Below, in pieces: positions 9,601 to 20,631 of a stretch of DNA of 64,000 bases. The position numbers and the translations under genes are program-made. Below the pieces are notes generated by a model that saw only the letters and a list, made by a program, of their open reading frames with translations, was not told the origin of the DNA and ran no database searches. Positions within the stretch are counted from its first letter, which is position 1, and each line of letters starts with the position of its first letter. The stretch comes from Candidatus Rhodoblastus alkanivorans (GTDB lineage: Bacteria > Pseudomonadota > Alphaproteobacteria > Rhizobiales > Beijerinckiaceae): positions 2,584,001 to 2,648,000 of the forward strand of contig NZ_JAIVFP010000001.1 of the NCBI RefSeq assembly GCF_022760755.1, read 5' to 3'.

Positions 9601-9923
9601 ATTTCGCCGGCGCGGCCGAGCAGGTTCGGGCCGTTTCCGAATCCGGACGCCAAGTCGTCGAGACCTTCCGTCTTTCGGCGGCCCAGGCCAACGACAGCCT
9701 CGGCGCCCATGCCGCGAGCTTCCGCGAGGTCGAGCGCGCGGTCGCCAAAACGCTCGACGAACTGACCGGCGGCGTACAGGCCCTGGGCCACGAAATTTCG
9801 ACCTGTATCGAGACCTACGACAATGAAATCGCGCGCTCGATCGGCAGCCTGGAAGCGGCCCTGATCGACATGGGCGACATCATCGACAATCGCGCGGGCA
9901 AAAAGACCGCCGAGGCGCGCTGA
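6642..9923 (+). CDS. zorA: ZorA-like MotA/TolQ/ExbB-type channel protein with very long helical tail
   Basis: 1,093 residues. Three membrane helices are visible at about 20-41, 128-152 and 180-200; the second and third (GVFLTVGLFFTFVGL; VKFITSIAGILAYIF) have the MotA/ExbB proton-channel look. From about residue 230 to the end it is a continuous Ala/Glu/Arg-rich coiled coil with no enzymatic motif, built from tandem 254-residue repeats starting at 263, 517 and 771. ZorA of the Zorya anti-phage system has this plan: a membrane channel and a long intracellular tail that relays phage sensing by the ZorAB motor. The stop overlaps the start of the ZorB-like gene by one base. A non-defence ExbB/MotA-type role cannot be excluded. 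Confidence 0.75.
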   Translation: MMDRFADLVLTPIALFSGRPLAVGIAFGIIGSALLLWLLALRPAERRFLSPLWRTARALRALSAKAETPEALFAEADAVFAANSLAPAWRRYHSGVEFEDGAAFSYSDPADFFALVHLPGHSYPKWSSTLAGVFLTVGLFFTFVGLSAALLQLGGHGHDSLSPAQLKQAVEGILAVSSVKFITSIAGILAYIFWSVIARQQAGAQTQAEDALLHEIRALSTYVAPEMILRRQLRLMEAQNARFGGLFEALDVLPRRIGDVQSGLGNEIGRGAEELNQSAARMAALMEQSQDRMAATLAAFELKIANLPSAFAATAEQGARDMSAALRQTLDGAALAADEAGRAGAEKMTARIEGVAAALAAAAAALTQAGVESRAQMAEGAKAVSASGEEAAARLTRMVDAFASAVGRLSERLGQTEQALAAHNEELDRSGAAVASASGELVHAAGAMEGAAAPLTEATHTFREAMVGLGEAARRIETIAASGDQIAGHVAAYGAQMTHSLASFESLSETFKATQTGFGDEIGRGAGELSQSAARMAAQMEQAQERLAATLGAFEARIAGIAPAIAAAAEDSTRKAGSALLASLDSAAQVTEQASRTNSEEISARVESVAAALTAAASALAQAGVDSRAQMSEGMQAVTATGEEAAARLARMVDSFATAVASLSTRLDQTEQALAAHNERLDKSGEIVSGASNNLALAAGAMESAAAPLTTATLTFRDAMTRLTEAAARIEQISSSGDAIAGHIAAFGAQMTGALTAFDALPDKIKATEGGFGDEIGRSAAALGEAAKRMSAGFEQGQASLAATLASFEARILAMPAALASASEQSSREIGEKVQTALDSVAAVATRATSGGADLFAARVDEIARSLAMAADRLMQASDASGVKMRESQDMLAAGAAQGAQLISGAAEGSAEMLNRTVERFADSARGLSLKLAEVALGMDAQNARLEKAGAIVSGASEALAEAAGTVKDAAPPLASASASLKGAMDNFAGAAEQVRAVSESGRQVVETFRLSAAQANDSLGAHAASFREVERAVAKTLDELTGGVQALGHEISTCIETYDNEIARSIGSLEAALIDMGDIIDNRAGKKTAEAR
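7428..9746 (+). repeat. Three in-frame ~762-bp tandem repeats encoding the ZorA-like tail
   Basis: Repeat starts fall at 7428, 8190 and 8952, marked by the motif G(L/F)G(N/D)EIGRxA. Units 1 and 2 are exactly 762 bp (254 codons). A second landmark (LAAHNExLD) at residues 423 and 677 keeps the 254 spacing, but the matching site in unit 3 is at residue 942. Unit 3 therefore carries 11 extra residues and is more diverged. Confidence 0.85.
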
Positions 9924-10858
9924 TGTTCTCCGCCCGCGTCCATAAAATCGAGGAAGAGGAAAAGAAGGACGTCTTCGCGCCGGTCGCGGACCTCATGGTC
10001 GGCGTGGTGTTCATCTTCATCATCATGGTCCTGGCTTTGTCGCTGGTGATGATGGAGGACGCTGTCCCGCGTTCGCTTTACGACCAGACCACGAAAGAAC
10101 TGCAGCGGGTCACGGCCCAGCGCGACGCCCTGGAAAAACGGGCGGCAAAACTCTCCGACTTTGTCGCCTTCCTCAAGACCCAGGGCGTCGTTCCCCTGCT
10201 CGACCGTCTCGCCGAGGCCGACGCCACCCGCGCCGAAATCCTGAAAATGCTGCAAAAGCGCCTCGCCGCCAGGGGCGTGACTGTCGAGGCCGATTTCCGC
10301 GACGGCGTGCTGCGCCTGCCGACCGGCAATCTGTTCGAATCGGGCAAGGCTGACCCGACCCCCTACGGCCGCGACGTGATCCGGCTGTTGGGCGCCGCTT
10401 TGGCCGATGTCGCGCCCTGCTTCCTGCCGGGCGCCTCGGCCAGATCCGGGCAGATTGCGGCCTGCCCGCCGCAATCGCGCGGCAGCGTGCTGAACGCGGT
10501 CTATATCGAGGGCCACACCGATTCCGCGCCCCTGCGCGGCGGCGCGGGCTTTCGCGACAATTGGGATCTTTCCGCCGCCCGCGCCATCGCCGCCTTTCGC
10601 ATCGCGCGCGACTCCGACCCGCGCGTGCCGAATCTCAGGAACGCCGAGGGCAAGAGCCTGCTCGGCGTCAGCGGCTATGCCGACACCAGGCCCGTGACCG
10701 TAGGCCTCACCGAGAAGGAGCGTTCCGACAAGGCGATCATGGAGCGCGACCGCCGCATCGAGGTCCGGCTGATCATGGCGGTCAACCGCGACGAGGTGGA
10801 AAAGACTCTTCGCGAACTGAACAAAAGGCTGGACAGCCTCGATGCCGTCGCCAAGTGA
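9923..10858 (+). CDS. zorB: ZorB-like MotB/OmpA-type stator partner
   Basis: 311 residues with a short charged cytoplasmic N terminus and a single membrane helix at about 18-42 (FAPVADLMVGVVFIFIIMVL). Asp23 is in the position of the proton-binding Asp of MotB/ZorB. A periplasmic linker follows, then an OmpA-like peptidoglycan-binding domain (YIEGHTDSAP, NWDLSAARA, RDRRIEVRL). It is the expected partner of the upstream MotA-like protein: the TM helices plug the channel and the OmpA domain anchors to the cell wall. It overlaps zorA by 1 nt and the next gene by 17 nt. The gene family is clear; the Zorya label rests on the neighbours. Confidence 0.78.
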   Translation: MFSARVHKIEEEEKKDVFAPVADLMVGVVFIFIIMVLALSLVMMEDAVPRSLYDQTTKELQRVTAQRDALEKRAAKLSDFVAFLKTQGVVPLLDRLAEADATRAEILKMLQKRLAARGVTVEADFRDGVLRLPTGNLFESGKADPTPYGRDVIRLLGAALADVAPCFLPGASARSGQIAACPPQSRGSVLNAVYIEGHTDSAPLRGGAGFRDNWDLSAARAIAAFRIARDSDPRVPNLRNAEGKSLLGVSGYADTRPVTVGLTEKERSDKAIMERDRRIEVRLIMAVNRDEVEKTLRELNKRLDSLDAVAK

Positions 10859-12209
10859 CAAGACAGGTGTCGGGACAGGTGACGGGACTTGGCTCGCGCA
10901 GCGTTCGCGGCTCGCCCGCCTCGCCAGAGATCTTGAAGAGCGCCACGGACCCGGGCGAGCCTTGCCCGGGTCGCCGGAGCGGGTGATCGACCGCGCCGCG
11001 CGAAAACTCGCCGCGAGCGGGGGCGACATCGATGCGCTGGATTTTGCCGAGAAGAAAGCCGTGCTCGAACTGTTGTGGCGCCGGCGCGGTCCCTGGATCG
11101 CGCGCGAGCCGGACATCGAGGCCTGGCTGCGCTGGGCCGGGACTGACTGGAAGCCGCGCATCGCGGAAACGCGCGTCTGCATGGCGCTGCTGCGCCATTA
11201 CGACCCCGAGCTTCCCGTCGCCGGTCTAAGCCAATCCTGGCTGTCCGGGCGCGCCGGGGCGCTATGGGGCCGATTCGGCGATTTCGCCCGCACCTGGCGG
11301 CTGTGGGAAGGCGTGGAAGCGGTCGCGCGGGTCGCCGGGTCGCTGGCGGCGGGCGATCTTTCCTTCCTGCGCGACGGCGAACGCGCCGCCCAGACGCGCC
11401 CCATCCTGCAAGGCTCGGGCTTTCTCGTCGCCGTGGCCGAGAACTACGCCTTGCGCGCCGCGGCTGCCGGCGACTGGACGGCGGCGGGGTCCATGCTGGA
11501 TTTCTTCGAACCTGCCGGTCTCCTTGGCGCCGGCGGCCCCGCCGCGGCGCGGGCGCGGGCCAAGATCGCCTTCGTTTCCGGCCTGGTCGGTTTCGGCGCG
11601 CGCAGCGGCGCCGAAACCATCGGCCATGCGCTGAAACTCGCTTTCCGCATCGCCGGCGACCCGCGCGCGGGGCTGGAGGATTGGCGCGACATTCCCGAGG
11701 ACGTGCTTGCGCAGGTCGAGCGCTGGCTGGCGGCGGACACGCTTGAGGCCGCCTTCCGCATCGTCGCGGATTTGCGCACCGACGAGCCGGACGCGCTGGC
11801 GCGCCGCCGCGCCTTCTGGCGGGCTTTTCTGCCTTTCGTGACGCGGGCGCGGCTCATCGGCGCGCGCAAGGCGCAGAGCGCCGCCGTCTTGCTCCATGCG
11901 CCCTGTTCGTCGCTTTCGACTTATTTGAGCGACCATTGCGGCTTTCTGCTGGAGCTTCGGGGACCGGACGGGCGCGATCTCGTCGTGCTGGAGCTGAACA
12001 ATCTCGCCCAGAGCCTGTTCTGGCCCGGCGACGACCCGCGCGCGCCCGGCTTCGACCAGCGCGCCTATGACGGCGGCGCCCTGCGCGCGAAATGCGACCG
12101 CGCCTTGAGCCACCTGCCGCCGCAAGGCTGGGAAGAGAAATTCGCTCAGCTGATCGCCCAGGAAACCGGAATTGTTCTGCCAGCGTTCAGCTCGAAGGAT
12201 TTTCAATAG
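10842..12209 (+). CDS. zorC: EH-signature protein, ZorC-like
   Basis: 455 residues, soluble, Arg/Ala-rich helical N-terminal part. The C-terminal region has the EH_Signature pattern: RRAFWRAFLPF, then a Glu in VVLELNN (E384), then a His in LSHLPPQGWEEKFAQLI (H424). From memory, E. coli ZorC has its functional Glu and His with a similar ~43-residue spacing. ZorC is a cytosolic DNA-associated component of type I Zorya. The gene starts inside zorB and nothing else follows in the operon: the ZorD helicase-nuclease that normally comes next is absent. No catalytic nuclease motif is seen here. Confidence 0.75.
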   Translation: MPSPSDKTGVGTGDGTWLAQRSRLARLARDLEERHGPGRALPGSPERVIDRAARKLAASGGDIDALDFAEKKAVLELLWRRRGPWIAREPDIEAWLRWAGTDWKPRIAETRVCMALLRHYDPELPVAGLSQSWLSGRAGALWGRFGDFARTWRLWEGVEAVARVAGSLAAGDLSFLRDGERAAQTRPILQGSGFLVAVAENYALRAAAAGDWTAAGSMLDFFEPAGLLGAGGPAAARARAKIAFVSGLVGFGARSGAETIGHALKLAFRIAGDPRAGLEDWRDIPEDVLAQVERWLAADTLEAAFRIVADLRTDEPDALARRRAFWRAFLPFVTRARLIGARKAQSAAVLLHAPCSSLSTYLSDHCGFLLELRGPDGRDLVVLELNNLAQSLFWPGDDPRAPGFDQRAYDGGALRAKCDRALSHLPPQGWEEKFAQLIAQETGIVLPAFSSKDFQ

Positions 12210-12299
12210 CGCGGCTCGTTCCTGTAGAGTCCGGCGCGGCGCCCGAGTCGCGCCGCGCTTCGGCTTTCGGGAGCGGAGCGCATTGGAAAGGACACACCC

Positions 12300-12539
12300 A
12301 TGAAAAAGGTGCTTTTCGCTCTCTTCGGCCTTGGCATGATCTTCGCCGACGTTTCCGCCGCCAACGCCGTCGTCTGCGCGCGCGGCCCCTATCGCGCCGG
12401 CTGCGCCGGTCCGCGCGGCGCCGTGGTCACCGGCCATCCGCACTATCGTCCCTATTATGGGCCGCATTATCGCCGTCCCTATTATGGGCCGCGTTATCAC
12501 CATCCCTATTACGGGCCGCGTTATCACCGTCCCTATTAA
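12300..12539 (+). CDS. Small secreted Tyr/His-rich protein, truncated by a nonsense codon
   Basis: 79 residues. It has a signal peptide (about 1-22, MKKVLFALFGLGMIFADVSAANA), then AVVCARGPYRAGCAGPRGAVV shared with the paralogue at 12723, then three and a bit PYYGPxYxx nonapeptide repeats. A TAA at 12537-12539 falls where the repeat should have Tyr. In the same frame the sequence continues GPRCYWRAGVRICR to a TGA at 12582-12584, matching the paralogue's Cys-containing C terminus. So this allele has probably lost its last 16 residues through one nonsense mutation. Function unknown; it is exported, and the Cys pairs suggest disulfides in the intact form. Confidence 0.75.
   Translation: MKKVLFALFGLGMIFADVSAANAVVCARGPYRAGCAGPRGAVVTGHPHYRPYYGPHYRRPYYGPRYHHPYYGPRYHRPY
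12450..12536 (+). repeat. 27-bp tandem repeat within the secreted-protein gene
   Basis: CCCTATTA starts at 12450, 12477, 12504 and 12531, an exact 27-bp period encoding PYYGPHYRR, PYYGPRYHH, PYYGPRYHR and then PY-stop. The copies differ by a few bases, so they are not brand-new duplications. Confidence 0.85.
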
Positions 12540-12722
12540 GGGCCGCGTTGCTACTGGCGCGCCGGCGTCCGCATCTGCCGCTGACGCCTGTGCAAACTCA
12601 GTCGAGGCGCAATTTTAATGTCGCAGCTCGCTCATATTCTCGCGGGCGCGGTGATAGAAGATCGCTTAGCTTCGGCTTTCAGGCTTGCGGGAGCGGAGCG
12701 CATCGGGAAAAGGAATTCGTCC

Positions 12723-12911
12723 ATGAAGAAATTGGCTCTTGCTCTCTTCGCCCTCGGCATGGTCGTCGCCGACATGCCGGCCGCCAACGCGGTCGTCTGC
12801 GCGCGCGGCGTCTATCGCGCGGGCTGCGCCGGCCCGCGCGGCGCAGTGGTCACCCACCGCCGACCGCCGGTGCGCTGCTATTACCATCGCGGCGTGCGCG
12901 TCTGCCGCTGA
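12723..12911 (+). CDS. Small secreted protein, paralogue of the gene at 12300
   Basis: 62 residues. Signal peptide (about 1-23), then the shared AVVCARGxYRAGCAGPRGAV core, a short basic region and a C-terminal CYYHRGVRVCR. Four Cys remain in the mature protein. It lacks the PYYGP repeats of its neighbour but keeps the C terminus the neighbour has lost. The leader sequences of both genes (GGAGCGGAGCGCATYGG region) are also near-identical, so the duplication included the 5' untranslated region. This family is frequent in Hyphomicrobiales; no function is known to me. Confidence 0.75.
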   Translation: MKKLALALFALGMVVADMPAANAVVCARGVYRAGCAGPRGAVVTHRRPPVRCYYHRGVRVCR

Positions 12912-12936
12912 TCCTTCGCGGCTCATGTGAAATCGG

Positions 12937-12964
12937 GCGGCTTCGCGCAAGCGAAGCCGCTTTT
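12937..12964 (+). terminator. Rho-independent terminator
   Basis: A perfect 10-bp stem (12937-12946 with 12951-12960), GCAA tetraloop, then TTTT. It ends the transcript of the small secreted-protein gene and isolates it from the glycogen operon. Confidence 0.88.
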
Positions 12965-13084
12965 CGTATTTATCGGGCGCTTCGTCTTTGGTCGTAGCGT
13001 GGCGATTGATCTTGGGCGCATCGGCCGTTTAATGTGGGTCGAGACCGGCGCGCGCCCGGCGCGCCGCCAGCCGGAACGTCCCCT

Positions 13085-15603
13085 ATGAACGAACTCGCCA
13101 CTCCCGCTCCCGCCGGTTCAGAGCCGGAAGCGGAGCTGTCCGCCGACGCGCGCGCCGCCCAGTTCGCGCAACAGGTCGGGCAATTGCGCGACGCCGTGAT
13201 CGAAAAGCTCACTTATTCCGTCGGCAAGGACCGCAACACGGCGAGCGAGCGCGACTGGTTCATCTCGGTGGCGCTCGCCACCCGCGACCATATCGTCAAC
13301 GACTGGATGCGCTCGGTGCGCGCCGCCTATCAGGAGAACCGCCGGCGGGTCTATTACCTGTCGCTGGAATTCCTCATCGGCCGCCTGCTGATCGATTCGC
13401 TCACCAATCTGGGCCTGGTCGAGCAGATGCGGGCGGCGCTTTCGAGCCTCGACATGGATCTCGACAAATTGCGCCAGGTCGAGCCCGACGCAGCGCTCGG
13501 GAATGGCGGCCTCGGCCGCCTCGCCGCCTGTTTCATGGAGAGCATGGCGACGCTTTCCATCGCCGGCCACGGCTATGGCATACGTTACGACAACGGCATG
13601 TTCCGCCAGACCATTACGGACGGCTGGCAGCACGAATATCCCGAGGACTGGCTGGACTTCGGCAATCCATGGGAGTTCCCGCGCCCAGAGGTCGCGCATA
13701 ACATCGGCTTCGGCGGCGTGGTCGACGCCATGCCGCGCGATAATGGCTCGCCCGCGCGGATCTGGCGCCCGAGCGAAACGGTGGTCGCGGCCGCCTATGA
13801 CACGCCGATCGTCGGGTGGCCCGGCGCCGACAAAAGCAATTTCGTGAACACCTTGCGCCTGTGGTCGGCGCGCGCCCCCGATCCCTTGCGCCTGGACGTC
13901 TTCAACGAGGGCGATTATGTCGGCGCCCTGGCCGACCAGGTCCGCGCCGAATCCATCTCAAAAATCCTCTATCCCGCCGATTCCACCCCCGCCGGGCAGG
14001 AATTGCGCCTGCGGCAGGAATATTTCTTCGCCTCCGCCTCGCTGCAGGATCTCATCCGCCGCCATCTGCGGCAAAACGGCGACATCGACGCCCTCGCCGA
14101 CTACGTCGTGATCCAGCTCAACGACACCCATCCGGCGATCGCCGTCGCGGAGATGATGCGCCTGCTGGTGGACGTCTATGTGCTGGACTGGGACCGCGCC
14201 TGGGAAATCACGCAGGCGACCTTCTGCTACACCAACCACACTCTTTTGCCCGAGGCGCTCGAAACCTGGCCGGCCCCGCTGATGGAGCGGCTGCTGCCGC
14301 GCCACATGCAAATCATCTATCTCATCAACGCCAGGCACCTCGACCGGCTGCGCGCCGAGGGCATGGAAGATCCGGGGAAATTGTCCGCGCTGTCGCTGAT
14401 CGACGAGCATCACGGCCGCCACGTCCGCATGGGCCATCTGGCCTTTCTCGGCTCGCACAAGGTCAATGGCGTGTCGGCGCTCCATACGGAACTGGTCAAG
14501 CAGACCGTGTTCCGCGACTTTAACGAAATCTACCCCGACCGCATCGTGAACAAGACCAACGGCGTCACCTTCCGTCGCTGGCTCCTGGAAGCCAATCCGC
14601 ATCTGACGAAGCTGCTCGCCGAGACGATCGGCAAGGACTTCTATAACGACGCCGAAGCGCTGAAGGCGCTGGAGCCTCTGGCGACCGACCTCGATTTCCA
14701 GGCGCGCTTCGCCGGCGCCCGGCTCGCCAACAAGACGGCGCTTGCCGGCCTGATCGCCGACCGGATGATGATCAAGGTCGATCCCAACGCGATCTTCGAC
14801 GTGCAGATCAAGCGCATCCATGAATACAAGCGCCAACTGCTCAATATTCTCCAGACCATCGCGCATTATAACGATATTCGCGCCCATCCCATGCGCGACT
14901 GTGTGCCGCGGGTGAAAATCTTCGCCGGCAAGGCCGCGGCGAGCTATCATATGGCCAAGCTGATCATCAAGCTCGCCAATGACGTGGCGCGCGTGGTCAA
15001 CAACGACCCCACGGTGCGCGATTTGCTCAAGGTTGTGTTCCTGCCCAATTACAATGTCAGCCTGGCCGAGGCGATCATACCGGCCGCCGACCTTTCGGAG
15101 CAGATTTCGACCGCCGGCATGGAGGCTTCCGGCACCGGCAACATGAAAATGGCGCTCAACGGGGCGCTGACCATCGGCACGCTCGACGGCGCCAATGTCG
15201 AGATCAGGGAGCACGTCGGCGCCGATAATATTTGCATCTTCGGCCTCACCGCCGAGGAGGTCGCGGTGCGGCGCGCACGCGGCAACGACGCGCGCGACAC
15301 CATCGCCGCTTCGCCGATGCTGCGCGAGGTGCTGGAGTCGATCCGGGACGGCGCCTTCTCGCCCGATGACCGCAATCGCTACGCAACGCTGGTCGATATG
15401 CTGACCTATCACGATTATTTCCTCGTGACGGCCGATTTCGACGCCTATTGCGCGACGCAGATGAATATCGCCCGACGCTGGCGCGACCGCAAATCGTGGT
15501 GGCGTTCGGCAATCCTCAACACCGCCCGCACCGGCTGGTTTTCCTCCGACCGGACGATCGCCGAATATGCCGACGACATCTGGAAGGTTCCCGTTCGCCC
15601 ATC

Positions 15604-15607
<4 letters not shown>
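13085..15607 (+). CDS. glgP: Glycogen phosphorylase
   Basis: 840 residues from the ATG at 13085; an in-frame GTG 51 nt upstream is less likely, since GGAAC sits just before this ATG. The enzyme releases glucose-1-phosphate from alpha-1,4-glucan with pyridoxal phosphate. The PLP-lysine motif EASGTGNMKMALNGALTIG is present (Lys near 688), as are YYLSLEFLIGR and the GNGGLGRLAACF motif. It opens a five-gene glycogen cluster. Its TGA overlaps the ATG of glgB (ATGA), so the degradative and branching enzymes are translationally coupled. Confidence 0.97.
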
Positions 15608-17817
<2,210 letters not shown>

Positions 17818-17893
17818 TCCCGAACGAAGCGGCCGAAACTGGCCGACCTACAATAAACAGCAGCGCTGCAACAGCTGCCGGAGGAACCGCCCG

Positions 17894-19186
17894 ATGACGA
17901 AATCCTTCACCGTTCCGCTATCGAAGCCGCCAATGGCCAGCGCGCCGCTCGCCCGCCACGCCCTGGCCTATGTGCTCGCCGGAGGGCGCGGCTCGCGCCT
18001 GATGGAGCTGACCGACCGGCGCGCCAAGCCCGCCGTCTATTTCGGCGGCAAGGCGCGAATCATCGATTTCGCTTTGTCCAACGCGCTGAACTCGGGCATC
18101 CGCCGCATAGCGGTCGCCACCCAGTACAAGGCCCACAGCCTGATCCGGCATGTCCAGCGCGCCTGGACCTTCCTGCGCCCGGAGCGCAACGAAAGCTTCG
18201 ACCTGCTTCCCGCCTCCCAGCGCATTTCGGAAAATATGTGGTATGTCGGCACCGCCGACGCCGTCTATCAGAACGCCGACATCATTCTCGACTACGATCC
18301 GAGATTTATCGTCGTCCTCGCTGGCGATCACATCTACAAGATGGATTACGAGCGGATGCTCCAGCAGCATGTGGACGCGGGGGCCGACGTGACCGTGGGC
18401 TGTCTTGAAGTCACGCCGGAAGAGGCGACCGCCTTCGGCGTGATGGGCGTGGACGTGAACAACCGCATCATCTCCTTTCTGGAAAAACCCAAAAATCCCC
18501 CGACCATTCCCGGCGCGCCCGACCGCTGCCTCGCCAGCATGGGCATTTATGTTTTCGAGACGAAGTTCCTGTTCGAGCTGTTGCGCGAGGACGCCGCCAA
18601 TCCCAGATCCAGCCACGATTTCGGCAAGGACCTGATCCCCTATATCGTGAAGCACGGCAAGGCGGTCGCGCATCACTTCTCGTCGTCCTGCGTGCGCTCG
18701 ACTCAGGAGGTCGCGCCCTATTGGCGCGACGTCGGCACGGTGGACGCCTATTGGGCGGCCAATATCGACCTCACCCATATCGAGCCCGAACTCGACCTTT
18801 TCGACACCAACTGGCCGATCTGGACCTATGCCGAACTGACGGCGCCGGCGAAATTCGTCCATGACGTGGATGGCCGGCGCGGCCAGGCCGTTTCCTCGCT
18901 GGTTTCGGGCGGCAGCATCGTTTCGGGCGGCGCCGTGCGCAATTCGCTGCTGTTCAACCGGGTGCGGGTCAATTCCTTCGCCCACGTCGAGGGCGCGGTG
19001 ATCCTGCCCGACGTGGACGTCGGGCGTTCGGCGCGACTCAACAAAGTGGTCGTGGATCGCGGCGTGCGCATACCGGAGGGCCTTGTGATCGGCGAAGATC
19101 CCGAACTCGACGCCGCCCGCTTCCGCCGCACCGCCGAGGGAGTCTGCCTCGTGACCCAGCCAATGATCGACCGCATCTCCACATGA
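17894..19186 (+). CDS. glgC: Glucose-1-phosphate adenylyltransferase (ADP-glucose pyrophosphorylase)
   Basis: 430 residues. It makes ADP-glucose, the donor for glycogen synthase. It has the nucleotide-binding [29 protein letters not shown], the sugar-binding [21 protein letters not shown], and a C-terminal left-handed beta-helix. A strong GGAGG lies 9 nt before the ATG. Its stop overlaps the glgA start (ATGA). Confidence 0.97.
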   Translation: MTKSFTVPLSKPPMASAPLARHALAYVLAGGRGSRLMELTDRRAKPAVYFGGKARIIDFALSNALNSGIRRIAVATQYKAHSLIRHVQRAWTFLRPERNESFDLLPASQRISENMWYVGTADAVYQNADIILDYDPRFIVVLAGDHIYKMDYERMLQQHVDAGADVTVGCLEVTPEEATAFGVMGVDVNNRIISFLEKPKNPPTIPGAPDRCLASMGIYVFETKFLFELLREDAANPRSSHDFGKDLIPYIVKHGKAVAHHFSSSCVRSTQEVAPYWRDVGTVDAYWAANIDLTHIEPELDLFDTNWPIWTYAELTAPAKFVHDVDGRRGQAVSSLVSGGSIVSGGAVRNSLLFNRVRVNSFAHVEGAVILPDVDVGRSARLNKVVVDRGVRIPEGLVIGEDPELDAARFRRTAEGVCLVTQPMIDRIST

Positions 19187-20631
19187 AATCCGTCACCGCT
19201 CTTTCAGTCGCCCCCGAAATCTATCCCTTGATCAAGACCGGCGGTCTCGCCGACGTCGCCGGCGCCCTGCCCGGCGCGCTGGCGGCGGAGCATGTCGCCC
19301 TGCGCACGCTCTGCCCCGGCTACCGCCCGGTGCTCGCCGCGCTGAAAAAAGCGGAAGCCGTGGCGCATTTCGACGACCTGTTCGGCGGGCCGGCGCGGCT
19401 GCTGGCGGCCAGGGCGGCGGGACTAGACCTGTTCGCGCTCGACGCGCCGCATCTCTATGACCGCGACGGCGGCCCCTATGGCGGTCATGACGGCCGCGAT
19501 TTTCCCGACAACGCCCTCCGCTTCGCCGCGCTCGCCAAGGTCGGTGCCCTGCTCGGCCAGGGCCTGGTCGAAGGTTTCGCGCCGCAGGTGGTCCACGCCC
19601 ACGACTGGCAGGCCGGGCTGACCGCCGCTTATCTCCATTACAGCGGCAAACCGCGCCCCGGCGCGGTGATGACGGCGCATAACCTCGCCTTCCAGGGACA
19701 ATTCCCGGCCGAAATTTTTGGCGCGCTCGGCCTGCCGCCGCAGGCCTTCTCCATCGAGGGCGTCGAATATTACGGCGGCGTCGGTTTCCTCAAAGCGGGG
19801 CTGCAGCTTTCCGACCGCATCACCACCGTCTCGCCGACCTATGCGCAGGAAATCCAACAGGGCCATTCCGGCATGGGCCTCGACGGGCTTTTGCGCGCGC
19901 GTGCGGAGCAACTCGCCGGCGTCCTCAACGGCATCGACGTCGAAGTCTGGAACCCCGAAACCGATCCGATGATCGTCGCGCCGTTCACGCGCAAAAAAAT
20001 TGCCGCGCGCGCGGAAAACAAAAAGGCGCTGCAGGCGCGCATGGGCCTCGCCCATGCGCCGGACCGGCTGCTCGTCGGCGTCGTCAGCCGCCTGTCATGG
20101 CAGAAGGGCCTCGATCTTCTGCTCGCCTGCCTGCCCTTTTTCGAGGAGCATAACGCCCAGCTCGTCCTGCTCGGCACGGGCGATCCGGCGCTCGAAGCGG
20201 CGTTTCAGGAGGCGGCCCAGCTGCATCCAGGCCGTATCGGCGTCCATTTCTCCTATGATGAGCGCCTCGCCCATCTGATCCAGGCCGGCGCCGACGCCAT
20301 TCTGATTCCCTCGCGCTTCGAGCCCTGCGGCCTCACCCAGCTTTGCGCCATGCGCTATGGCGCCGTGCCGGTGGCTGCACGGGTCGGCGGCCTCGCCGAC
20401 ACGATCATCGACGCCAACGAAATGGCGCTGCAGGCGAAATGCGCCACCGGCCTGCAATTCGCGCCGGTGACAGCCGAAGCCCTGGCCGGGGCGCTGCGCC
20501 GCTGCGCCGCGCTCCACGCCCGCAAGACAGCGTGGAAAAACATCCAGTTCAACGGCTTGAAGACCGACGTGAGCTGGACGAACCCCGCCCGCCATTACGC
20601 TGAAATCTATCGCGAGGTCGCGCCGGCTTGA
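19183..20631 (+). CDS. glgA: Glycogen synthase (ADP-glucose type)
   Basis: 482 residues, GT5 family. It has the N-terminal ADP-glucose motif KTGGLADV (Lys18), [11 protein letters not shown], and the C-terminal [16 protein letters not shown] loop. It elongates alpha-1,4-glucan from ADP-glucose. The ATG overlaps the glgC stop and its own stop overlaps the TTG of the next gene (TTGA), so synthesis and debranching genes are coupled. Confidence 0.97.
   Translation: MKSVTALSVAPEIYPLIKTGGLADVAGALPGALAAEHVALRTLCPGYRPVLAALKKAEAVAHFDDLFGGPARLLAARAAGLDLFALDAPHLYDRDGGPYGGHDGRDFPDNALRFAALAKVGALLGQGLVEGFAPQVVHAHDWQAGLTAAYLHYSGKPRPGAVMTAHNLAFQGQFPAEIFGALGLPPQAFSIEGVEYYGGVGFLKAGLQLSDRITTVSPTYAQEIQQGHSGMGLDGLLRARAEQLAGVLNGIDVEVWNPETDPMIVAPFTRKKIAARAENKKALQARMGLAHAPDRLLVGVVSRLSWQKGLDLLLACLPFFEEHNAQLVLLGTGDPALEAAFQEAAQLHPGRIGVHFSYDERLAHLIQAGADAILIPSRFEPCGLTQLCAMRYGAVPVAARVGGLADTIIDANEMALQAKCATGLQFAPVTAEALAGALRRCAALHARKTAWKNIQFNGLKTDVSWTNPARHYAEIYREVAPA

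Noticed and set aside
7300-9750. Long minus-strand open frames across the ZorA-like tail
   Set aside because: They arise because the repeated Ala-rich coding sequence lacks stops on the opposite strand; the products are Ala/Ser or Gly/Arg strings without motifs.
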